Positions 37,701 through 49,700 of a DNA stretch of 64,000 nt are shown piece after piece. Source of the DNA: Chlorocebus sabaeus (Eukaryota > Chordata > Mammalia > Primates > Cercopithecidae); assembly GCF_047675955.1 (NCBI RefSeq), contig NC_132914.1, positions 129,186,163-129,250,162 on the forward strand, given 5' to 3'. The notes below the pieces were generated by a model. It saw only the letters and a program-made list of their open reading frames with translations. It did not search any database and was not told the DNA's origin. How positions within the stretch are numbered: the first letter of the stretch is position 1; each line of letters starts with the position of its first letter. The position numbers and the translations under genes were made by a program.

Positions 37701-40700
37701 TCCATGTGAGTGCAAAACCACGCAGCACACCACCCACCAGACGTGCTCCCTGGGTGCCTGCTTTGCTGCTTTTGGGATGCTCTGTGCTCTGCAAACGTGT
37801 GTAAGGCGTTACTGATCCAGCGTGATACACGTGTGTAAGGTGTTACTGATCCAGCGTGATACACGTGTGTAAGGCGTTACTGATCCAGCGTGATACACGT
37901 GTAAGGCGTTACTGATCCAGCGTGATACACGTGTGTAAGGCGTTACTGATCCAGCGTGATACACGTGTGTAAGGTGTTAATGAGCCAGCTTGATACACGT
38001 GTGTAAGGCATTACTGATCCAGCTTGATACATGTTTCAGGTAGTTAAAATGCCCCTCCTCCCCCACTGGTGAATTTTACCCAGTGCGGTTTTGGAATGTC
38101 CACAGTAAACTGGTTTTGGTTTCCAAGGAGTAGCGAAATGCCACAGCCTGGATGCCAGCTGTCAACAGGGCACTGACAGGGAGGCCGGGGAGGGCTCTCA
38201 GCCCTCTTAGTTCTGTTTGATGCACGTCAGGGCGTGGGGAGCCCACTGCAGAGTCTTGCCTTCTACCCTCTCCCTCACTAACAAAGGAATTTCCTAGGTG
38301 GGCTTTGAGTTCAGGGTTTTTGTTTGTTTTGAAACAGGTTCTGGCTCTGTCACCCAGGCTGGTATGCAGTGGGACAATCTCTGCTCACTGCAGCCTCTAC
38401 TTCCTGGGCTTAGATGATCCTCCTGCCTCTGCCCCCTGAATAGCTGGGACTACAGGCACACACCACTACACCTGGCTGATTTTCGTATTGTTGTAGAGAT
38501 GGGATTTTGCCATGCTGCCCAAGCTAAAAGTTCTTTTTCTTTTCTTTTTTTTTTTAGACGGAGTTTCGCTCTTGTTACCCAGGCTGGAGTGCAATGGCCC
38601 GATTTTGGCTTACCACAACCTCCGCCTCCTGGGTTCAAGCGATTCTCCTGCCTCAGCTCCCTAGTAGCTAGGATTACAGGCATGTGCCTCCATGCTGGCT
38701 AGTTTTGTGTTTTTAGTAGAGACGAGGTTTCTCCATATTTGTTAGGCTGGTCTTGAACTCCCGACCTCAGGTGATCCGCCGGCTTTGGCCTCCCAAAGTG
38801 CTGGGATTACAGGCCTGAGCCACCACACCCGGCCTGCAGGTTCTTTATGTTTGAGATTTATGGCAAAGTCTTAAGTATATAATGATGAAATAATAGTAAT
38901 GATAATAGCTATCACTTATTCATCACTTGTGAGGTGTGGTGTCAAGCACTGTGATGAATGATTTGTTGGCATTATTTATTTCCTTTACCTGACAACCTTA
39001 TGATGTAGAATGTTTATTATCTCCATTTTATAGATTTAAAAAAATGGAGGCCAGAAAAGCCAGTGACTGGTGGGGCTGTGCTTGGGAGCCTTTTGTGCAA
39101 GTCTGCAGTGAACCCTAGTGCACCCACTCTGAGAAAGGCAACACATGTCGGGGCACTGAGCTCTTCTAGGCCTTACATTGCTTGCTTTAGGTTTTTGTGG
39201 AAATGATTCTATTTTGAACACTTCCTCACATCAAGCCACATACTGACTTAAAGCAGCTGTGTGGTTTTTCTTAGATTTAATTTACCTGCCTGTATTACTG
39301 AAAAAATCAGCTGTGGAAAATGATTTTATTTTATCTTATCTTTTTTTTTTTTTTTTTGAGTCAGAGTCTCTCTCTGTCCCTCAGGGTGGAGTGCAGTGGT
39401 TCGATCTTTGCTCACTGCAACCTCTGCCTCCTGGGTTCAAACACTTCTGCCTCAGCCTCCTGAATAGCTGGGACTACAGGTGTGTGCCACCATGCCCTAC
39501 TAGTTTTTTTTTTTTTTTTTTTTCCAGCAGAGAAATGATGTATTTCACAATTTAGCTCTCTAAATGACTTTATATTATCTCCTTAAGAACAGCGGTACAG
39601 GAAATCATTTACTGATCATTTTACAATGCATGTAATATCTTGTGCATGCTTAGGCAACTATTTTTTTTTTTTTTTTTTTTCACTTTTTAGTAGAGATGAG
39701 CTTTTGCCATGTTGGCCAGGCTGGTCTCAAACTGCTGATCTCAACTAATCCACCCTCCTTGGCCTCCCATAATGCTGGAATTACAGGCGTGAGCCTCCAC
39801 ACTCAGCCTGGAAAATGATTTTAAAGAAGCCTTTACAAAGTCTGTAGGAACCTGTTACTTAGGTTGAGCAGGATGGGCACACTTTCTCAGTCAAGGGCCA
39901 GGTAATAAATGTTCTGGCTTTGCGGACGGTTCAGTTTCTGTGGCGGAAGTGAAGACACAGACAGCACATAAGTGGATGTGGCTGTGCTCTAATAAAGCTT
40001 CATTTCCAAAAGCCTGTGGCCAGCCGGGGGACAGTGCTGCAGCTGTGAAGAAAAGAAACCCGTGCCATGGGACAGTCACTCAGAGAGAGTGTGTTCTAGC
40101 GGTTCTTTGTCTCCCTTCAGCTTTTGAACGGGCTGAGTCTTGTATGAATCTGCACTCAGCCCATCATCTCTGCTCTCTATCCCCAGCAACAGTTCTCTGT
40201 GAATTTAATTCAGTCTGTTGTTGAGGTGGTGCGAAGAGGAGGACTTTTGTTTTTGAGACAGAGTTTTGCTCTTGTTCCCCAGGCTGGAGCGGAATGACAC
40301 GATCTCAGCTCACCACAACCTCCACCTCTTGGGTTCAAGCAATTCTCCTGCCTCAGCCTCCTAAGTAGCTGGGATTATAGGCATGCACCACCATGCCTGG
40401 CTACTAATTTTGTAGTTTTAGTAGAGATGAGGGTTCTCCATTTTGGTCAGGCTGGTCTCGAACTCCTGACCTCAGGTGATCCACCCACCTCAGCCTCCAG
40501 AAGTGCTGGGATTGCAGATATGAGTCACTGTGCCTGGCCTGAGGAGGATTTTTTAACCCTTTTAGCCCATCTGCCATGAGAGAGGCACACTGAATTTGTA
40601 TGTTATGTTATGTTACGTTACGTTACGTTATGTTACGTTACGTTATATTTTCTTGAGACAGGGTCTTGGTTTGTTGCCCAGGAGGGAGTATAGTGACACA

Positions 40701-43700
40701 AACATGACTCACTGCAGCCTCAACCTCTCAGGCTCAAGCAATCCTCCCACCTCAGCCTCCCGTGTAGCTGCAACCAAAGGTGCACACCACCACACCTGGC
40801 TAATTTTTAAATTTTTTTGTAGAGATGGGGTCCTACTTTGTCGCCCAGGCTCATCTCAAACTCCTGGGCTCAAGCGATCCTCCCACTTCGGCCTCCCAAA
40901 GTGTTGGAATTACAGGCATGAGCCACTGGGCATGGCCTAAAGATAGTTCATGATGAAAACTCCTGTTTGGTTTTGTGGAAGTAGAAGGATGTATTATTTG
41001 TTTGTGGACACGTTAGTGTTGGGCCGTGGATGTGATGTGATTTGTTTGCTTGCGTTGTCATGGAGTGGAAGGTACTGGCAGTGAGTATCTCTGATGCTGT
41101 GGGCGCTCTGGTATTTGGACCGTGGGCTGCCCTGACATCTTTTCTTCACCTTGCTCCACTTGTACTCTGCCCTTTAGACGGTGGCATCGACAAGGCTCCC
41201 TGTGGACCCTGCCCCGCCCTGCACACGGCCTCTGCCCACCTCTTCTACCTCGTCCCTGGCACCTGTGAGTGGCTCCGGCCCAGGACCCTCCCCTGCTCGG
41301 TCCTCGCCAATAAATAGACCCTCCTCAACAACTAACAAGGCACTGTCTCCAGTCACTTCCCGGACCCCAGGGGTGGCGGCATCTGCCCCCACCAAACCAC
41401 AGAGTCCTGCTCAGAATGCCACCTTGTCCCAAGACAGTTCTCAGGATACGCTGACAGAACAGATAACGCTGGTAAGCATGCTTAAGAAAGTTGTAAAATG
41501 TACTCCAGTCGGTGAAGCACATTTAGTTTTAATTGTCAAGAATGTGATAGGGTAAAACTGAATGCCTGGTCAATTCAGCATGGCTTGGGAATCAGTAGAA
41601 ACAAGATGAAAACCAAGGGTTAGCCTTTTCTGTTGGAAGCAGACTCATGGAGGAAGTCTGTGTTTTTGTGATAAAACCTGCAGTCTTGGGCTGCTTTCAT
41701 ACGGGTAGTAGACGAGGGTGGGAGAGGTCATGTGTAGGAGTCAGGCTAAGAGGGACAAGCTTGAACACTGGGGCCCTGCAGGCTGTGAGGTCCCTGCAGC
41801 CACCGGTCTGCAGCCCTGTCCTTGAGAGTCACTGCCCAGCCCTTAGCACTTACTTTGGGTTGGATGACTAAGCATTTATTTTGTTCAACTTCATTAGGGG
41901 AATTAAAAGAATCGTGTATCAAAATAGAGTGTTATAAACCCCATGTTCCCCATTATCTGATTTTATCACAGTGATCAATATGCAGCTAGTCTCATTTCGT
42001 TTATTCCACTCCCTTCCAGATTATTTAGAAGCAAATTCCAGGCATCCTATGGTTTCCCTTGTAAGCACTTTGGTAGAAACATAAGGTTTTAAAGTTTTAG
42101 TCTGTTTTATAGAAGCTGGGGCAGGACAGTTGCTCCAGCTTCTTCTTTTTTTTTTTTTGAGATGGAGTCTCGCTTTGTGGCCCAGGCTGGAGTGCAGTGG
42201 CCAGATCTCAGCTCACTGCAAGCTCCGCCTCCTGGGTTTATGCCATTCTCCTGCCTCAGCCTCCCGAGTACCTGGGACTACAGGCGCCCGCCACCTCGCC
42301 CGGCTAGTTTTTTGTATTTTTTAGTAGAGACGGGGTTTCACCGTGTTAGCCAGGATGGTCTCGATCTCCTGACCTCGTGATCCGCCCGTCTCGGCCTCCC
42401 AAAGTGCTGGGATTACAGGCTTGAGCCACCGCGCCCGGCCTGCTCCAGCTTCTTCTAAGGCTCCTGGAAAGGTCACACGCTCCTCGACTTCTCCTAGAAC
42501 CACTTTGACCTTTGTGTTTGAGTCTTACCTTTGATATTAAACTGGGACCTTGAGCTTTCTGTCTTCCTAGTGCCTGACTGAGCCTTTTACATAGTAGGGC
42601 TTCAGATTTCTGGTGTGTGAGTTGGTGGAACACACTCTTCACATACCGACCCCACCATCCCCCGTATATTACCTGCAGGAGAACCAGGTGCATCAGCGCG
42701 TCGCGGAGCTGAGGAAAGCAGGTCTGTGGTCCCAGAGGCGTCTGCCGAAGCTGCAGGAGGCCCCACGGCCCAAGGCCCACTGGGACTATCTGTTGGAGGA
42801 GATGCAGTGGATGGCCACAGACTTTGCCCAGGAGAGGAGGTGGAAGGTGGCCGCTGCGAAGAAGGTGGGTTGGAATGTGTGGAGTTGCTGTGCTGTGTGC
42901 GTTGGTGGGAGCTCGAGTTTGTGGTGCTGTAAATGGTGGGCAGGACTCCAGACCCACTTTTTTTTTCTTATTTTTTTTCAGGTAGGGTCTCACTCTCTTG
43001 TCCAGGCTGGAATGCCCAGCTAATTTTTGTGTTTTTTGCCACATTACCCAGACGGGTCTTGAATCCTGGGCTCAAGCGATTGCTCGCTTCAGCTTCCTGG
43101 AGTGCTGGGATTGCAGGCGTGAACCACCGTGCCTGGCTGGCTCACTCTAAAGACCTTAACTTGTGAAGTGTGGGAAGGAGACTTCCCTGTTGTTTGGAGA
43201 ATAACTGTGCTGTGTAATTAAGTCTCTAGGGTGGTGTCTTCAGAGCCCAGCATGCATTGTTGGAATCAAGCCTGTGCTCCCGCACTTCTGCACTGGTGTG
43301 GATTTAGCTTCCTTTTGTTGCCTGGCTTTGCCGGCCAGTTGGAGTTAGGATATCTCCAGTGCTACAGGTCCAGGCTGGTGGCTGGGGCTGTTCAGGGAGC
43401 TGAGAGGCTAAGAGTTAGAAGGCCCCTGGTGTCAGTCAAGGGGCAGCAAGGGGCTGTCCCAGGCTTTCCTGCCTGGCCACACCACCTCCTGCTCTTCCTC
43501 CTGGGCTTCTAGTCTAGCTTTCTCTTTAGTTTCGGCTGAGAATTTATTTTCTCCTAACTGTTGACCAAGCAGGTGCAGAGTCCTTGGAAGACTCTGGAGG
43601 CCCTACTGCTAACACTAGAAAAGTGAGAACAAGTGGTAGATTTCTAGAAACCCCAGGCTTCAGTGGGAAGCAGCTGTACTTTCACTGTGTGAACAGCCGT

Positions 43701-46700
43701 GGCCCTTCTTTGTCTTCCTTATTACCGTGTCGCCGCCTCTGTTTCTTGGGCTGTAGTGTCCTTGTTCATATTTTCTGTACTCTTAAGGCTGTGGCCTCGT
43801 GCTCTGTCCCCTGCCTTGTCCACTCCCTACCCTGAATTCTCCCCCTTGCTCTCTTCATGTAGGTTAGGCAGAGAAAAGCTGAGACCACAGAGTGAGAACC
43901 GTGGGGTTCTGAGGGTCAGGGGTCTCAAGTCAGATTCATAGGCATTTCAGAAAAACCCAGATTCTTCCTTAAACCAGCCTTTCCACAAAGAAGATAGTCC
44001 TGAACATGGTGGACACCAGGCTGGACAGGGCAGGGGGCCAGACATGTGTAGATGCCAGGCTGGACATGTGGATGTCAGGCTGGATGGATGGGGGCTGGCT
44101 GATGGGCTGGAGTGGGAGCTGGTGGGGTTGGCTGAAGAGTAGTGCAGGACCTACAGGGCACAGGCCAGGGCCATCTCGCAACAGCTGAGTGATGCACCTG
44201 CAGCCAGGCCTTCCCCTCCCCGTGCCTCCTCCCTCTTGCTGGGGTATACAGGGAGAGGCCGCAGACCAACCCACCCTGATCAGGGCCCGTGTTGACGACA
44301 GTGAGCCCCGCTGGAGGCTGAGTGGGAGCACGGCGTGTGCGCAGAGTCTGGGCGGTGGTTGAGCACGTTTCCATCCCTAGAACAGGGGTGGGGGTGACAG
44401 CCATTGTGCTCTCAGGGCTCTAGAGCTTTTCTCATCTTAATTCTCTCTACCCGTTTGAGATTCTGTTGGTGGGTATGTGGAGTGTCTAAACTTTTAGAAA
44501 GCAGTTTGACAATTTAAAGCAAAAGCTTTAAAAATGTGAATTATCCCAGCCCAATAATTTCTGTAACTGGTGCAGCATTCATGAAATGAGATGCTGACCC
44601 ATGTTTATTGCATGGAGAGATGTTAATCATCTATTAAACGGGGAAGGAAGATTATAGCACAACATGGTGTTATAGTTTTGAGAAAAATAATGTGTATTTA
44701 GTGAAAAAAATAAAAACACTTTCTAGAAAAGGCAAGCAAAATATTGATAGTGGTTTTTGCTGGTAGTCCTGTTTCTCCTAATCCACCCTAAGAGCATACA
44801 AGAATGTATATGGCAGTGAATTGTATAAATTTTAGCCTGAGAAGATTTTTAAAAAGTTACATATCCTTTTTTTCCCAATATGACATAGAGTAAAACATAC
44901 AATTCTTGCACTTTTATTCACCAGCTCGTTAGAACTGTGGTGCGCCATCATGAGGAGAAGCAGCTCCGTGAAGAAAGGGGGAAGAAGGAAGAGCAGAGCA
45001 GACTGAGGCGGATAGCTGCCGCCACGGCCCGCGAGATAGAGTGCTTTTGGTCAAATATCGAACAGGCGAGTGCCGCCGTTTTCATGGGGTTGTAAGAGTC
45101 AGCCTGTCGGAGCTGGTGAGGCTGCTTTCCGAGACCAGAGCTCAGTACCTTGCTTAGGAAGCTTTCGAGCACCAGAGCCGGCAATGTGTGCACTCTCCTG
45201 GACTGTTGCTCGTTGGCCTTTGAATGAGCTGCTCACGCCTCCGTCTGTCTTGCACGGTTGATGCACTTCAACTGTGGCCACCCTCTGAGGTGCTTCATGC
45301 CGTGGAGGGCCTCTGGGTATTGTTGTTTCAGGGTTAGCGTAAGTCACCACCATGGTTGCTTCTAGAGTGGCCGCTTGGTCGCTCGCTTTCCTTTTTTGAA
45401 ATTTTAATTCTTATCTCACCACCTAATAGAACCTGGGCAGGATGTAGTTAGTATGAAATAAATGAAAAAGCACCAAACTGGCGAGGCTGGAAAACACTGT
45501 TTTTAGACTCTGCTTATGTGTTTTAGTGTTTTGTATGCAGAACGTCTGTAATTCCCATCCTTAGTAACGTGCTTATTCATTTAATCCTTTGCATTTAGGT
45601 TGTGGAAATAAAACTACAAGTAGAATTAGAAGAAAAAAGGAAGAAAGCCTTAAATTTACAGAAAGTTTCCAGGAGAGGTATGACCCTTTATAAAAAGGCT
45701 TACTACTGCTTGGGTGGTACTTTGTTCGGATTCTTTTCTCAGCAGGCAGTCTCCTGGCACTGTGGCTTCCCACAGAGGACATCTGCTCATCAGCCAGCTG
45801 CCTGATTGTTACATTTCTCTTTGTGTGGCCATCCTAGTTTTATGCTTCAGTGCTTTTGAGATGTGCTGGTGTGAGTCAGCACCCCCAAGTTGATAAACTC
45901 TGGGACATAGAACTGGGGTTCAGTCCCTGGACAGTGAGTGAGGAGCTCCTTGAGGCATTTGCCATGCAGGAGGATCCCTGGGTGCCTGGCTGGGTGACGC
46001 CTCCATGTCGTTCTTCCTTTGATATTTCTTCAGCAGCTGCCTCCACTTGTTATGTGCCACTCCACTTAGGATATGCGCAGCACCAGTGGCGGCAGCATTC
46101 ACTGTTTCGTTTGCCTCTGAGGATGCCCCCAGGAGGGTGGGCACTGTGTTTCCCCGTTATTGATGAGGAACCTGAGGCTGAGAGGTGGCTGCTGCTGAAA
46201 GGCATAGAGCCACAAGTTAGTAAAAACCACTGCCCTGCGTAATGAGGAGGAAGAGGCAGAACTCAATGTGTCCTTCCTTTCCCTGCACGTGGGTGGAGGC
46301 AGCAGGACCCTGCCTGGAAAGCAGAGACGCCCTCGCCAAGCGTGGGGGGTCTTGGGAATGAACTGTGCTTCTTGTCTCTCTAGGGAAAGAATTGAGACCT
46401 AAAGGATTTGATGCATTCCAGGAAAGTTCTCTGGTAAGTTTGGGGTTGTTGCTGTACTGTGTGAGAAGGAGTGGAAGCAGCTCCAGTGGAGTGGGCCTTT
46501 TCATTCTCATCCAGAGGAATTTATAGGCTGTGACTATTACTCCCCTTTCTTTTCTTTTTTTGAGACGGAGTCTCTGTTGCCCAGGCTGAAGTGAAGTGGC
46601 ATGATCTCAGCTCACTGCAAGCTCCGCCTCCCAGGTTCAAGCAGTTCTCCTGCCTCAGTCTCCCGAGTAGCTGGGACTACAGGCGCACACTGCCACGCCC

Positions 46701-49700
46701 GGCTAATTTTTTTTTTTTTTTTTTGTATTTTTGTAGAGATGGGGTTTCACCATGTTGCCCAGGCTGGTCTCAAACTCTTGAGCTCAGGCATTCCGTCCGC
46801 CTTGGCCTCCCAAAGTGCTAGGATTACAGGCATGAGCCACTGCGCCCGGCCTATTACTCCCTTTCATTATAGACTCAGTCTACTTTGAAAATATACTGGT
46901 GCTTTATAGCCTTGGTCTCACGTGCATTGTTAATTTGGCAGTGACAGCTGAACACAGTGAGCATTGATCATGTCCTTGCTCCCTGACTGCCCTGCCCTGA
47001 CCCGACCCCAGATGGAGGCTAAGGGCGGCCCAGCAGGCTTGCACTGGGGCTTTCCCCTGTCCCATGGACACTTCTGTCTTGGTTTCCCATTCTGAGTGTT
47101 TGGATCTCATGCTTGTGGTTTTTCTTTCTTTCTTTCAGGATTCAGGAATATCTGGAAGAAAAAGAAAAGCTAGCATATCTTTGACTGATGATGAAGGTCT
47201 GTTCCCCCTCAGTGCCATCTTTATTGTCTACAGGGCTGCTGATGAGATCACACAGAGCTGTGGCGACTTGGGGTTTAGTCTTGTCATCTTCAGCTGGTTG
47301 GAAAGTTCAACTTTTGTATTTATCCAGATGTCTCTCAGTGTATAGAGTACTTTTTGGTATCTCTAGAGCACTTGGGATGTTTTCTGGAGCAACACGGTTG
47401 TATCTGCTTTTGTGAGGTTTGGAAACTTGGGTGCATCTTGGAGAGTGTTGGGGCCCCATGCTTCTGTGGCACAGGGCCAAGCTTTTTCCTGTCCTCGAGA
47501 AGTGGCCCTGGTATGTCCTGTGGTAGACCCATGGTTGCCAGCCATTGGGATTTCAGGAGAAACTCATGTGAATTTTAGATGTTGGCACCTCGTTCAAATG
47601 AGAACAGATACCTGAGCACTGGGTGTGTGAGCTGGGGACAGCCCCGGCCACGACCTATTTCCAAACCCATGTGGATTGAGTACAGAAGTCCTCAGGACTA
47701 GATTGGATTTTTAGAGACAGAGTGGAGAGCAGGAGTAGAGAGGCTGGAGAAACTTTCTTGGGTGTTTGTGTGGAGGTTCCTGTCAGGTGCCAGGTGAGGC
47801 CTGCAGTTTCTCCTTCGGCTCTTTGATCAGCATCAGTGTGGGTTTATTGGCTTGATTTGGTGAAGTGTGTTAACTTTTCCAAATTTTTGAAGATTGATCT
47901 TTGGTATGTATTGATTTTTATTTGGAAGTCAATAGGGAGTTTGACCAGATTGTTGGCATGAAACTGGCGGTATTCAGGTCTGCTGCATATGACAGAAACG
48001 AAACAGCAATGTGGCAGATGAGTGAGGAGCCTGCGGGCACATGGCCCAGCACTGGCACGGCATTGTGGTGGCATTTTCAGGCCCCTGCCAAGCGATTCTC
48101 TTGCCTCAGCCTCTGGAGTAGCTGAGACTACAGGCACGGATCACTATGCAGCTAATTTTTGTATTTTTAGTAGAGACAGAGTTTCACCATGTTGGCCAGG
48201 CTGGTCTCAAACTCCTGACCTCAGGTGATCCACCCGCCTCAGCCTCCCAAAGTACTGGGATTAAAGGTGTCAGCCACCACACCTGGCCTGGTGCTGAATT
48301 CTAGATAATACCATCCTGCACTGGGGATGGATTGAACCCTGGCCTTTCAGGCAGCAGGAGAAGCACAACAGAGTACCGTAGGTTTGTGTCTTTCTTGTTA
48401 CCTGGAAAAGGATTAGGTCATTTCTTCATGAGGAACACCTTTTCTCTGGCCTGTACTGTGGTATCTGCGGTTGGCTTTATGTAGATTGACATCTCCACTT
48501 TCCTTATTTTCTCACATTCTCAGGAGCACATTTGTGTGCAGTCATGTGTTTCTTAACAATGGGTGTATATTCTGAGAGGTGCGTTGCTGGGCAATTTTGT
48601 TGTTACATGAACGTACAGAGTACTCACCGAAACCTAGATGGTGCAGCCTGTGCCGCCGGCTACAAACCTGCACACACGTGACTCTCCTGAATACTGTGGG
48701 TAATTGGAATATAGTGGTATTTGTGCATCTAAACATATCTTGACATAGATAAGCTAATGTAAAGATACAGTATTACAGTCTTACAGGGTCCCATTGCATA
48801 TGCGGTCCGTTGTTGGCAGAAACGTCGTTATGTGGTGCCCAACTGTATTGAAACAGACCTTTATTTGACGTCTATTTAATGCCTAAAGATGTCTTAGGAT
48901 AACTCAGAGAAGGCCAAATTAACCGCCCGAGGTCTTCTTCACTTTTCTTTTCCGAAGCTCTCCACTCTGGAAACCAAGTGGTCAGAAGGCAGAAGGAATG
49001 GCAGAAGGCGTTTCCAAGAAGAGGAGATGGCCAGGCCTGTCGTGAGCCGCCAGGGTGTCGAGTACAGTCAGAAAAGGCGGCACCCGGAGGCTCAGCGACT
49101 TGTGTGGTTGGGGTCAGGTGCCTAGGCCTTCTTGGTGGGCAGTGGGGGTCTTGTAGTGAAGAAGTGAGGAGTTTTGATGGTGGGAAGGGAGAGATGTTAT
49201 GGTAGATTGTGAGAAGAAAAGTTAAGAGCCAGCTGAGAGGAGAGACGGTGCAGGCCCCCAGGTGGGGAGAGGATCCGTGGACAGAGGGAGTTTGGCTGCG
49301 GGGATGCTGGTTGCTGCTCTTTTCTCTCCAGGAGCCAAGATCTCTATGGCGAGTGGGTGTGAGGTTCAGGGCTGGAAGGCTGAAGAGAGCGGAGCGGGCT
49401 TGAGCTGGTGATTGTGGAGGACAGGAGAGCCAATGAGAGTGTCAGGCTGATGTGGCTGGGCCTCATGAGATGGGCGATGGCAGTGATGAGTTCACAGTGA
49501 TCCCGGATGGCATGCTTGTGGGCTTTCCACAGTGGGGCTCTGCAGGAAGGTAGGAGGGTTGACAGCCTTCCGTATGTTGGCCTGAAGAAGGTATGCCATG
49601 TGTGGAAAAACCAGGGCTGTCATTCACAGCCTGAAATGGAAGGGGAAATATGCTTCCAGTTTCCTGCTCATTTAATTAAATGATCATTTCCAAATTTAAC

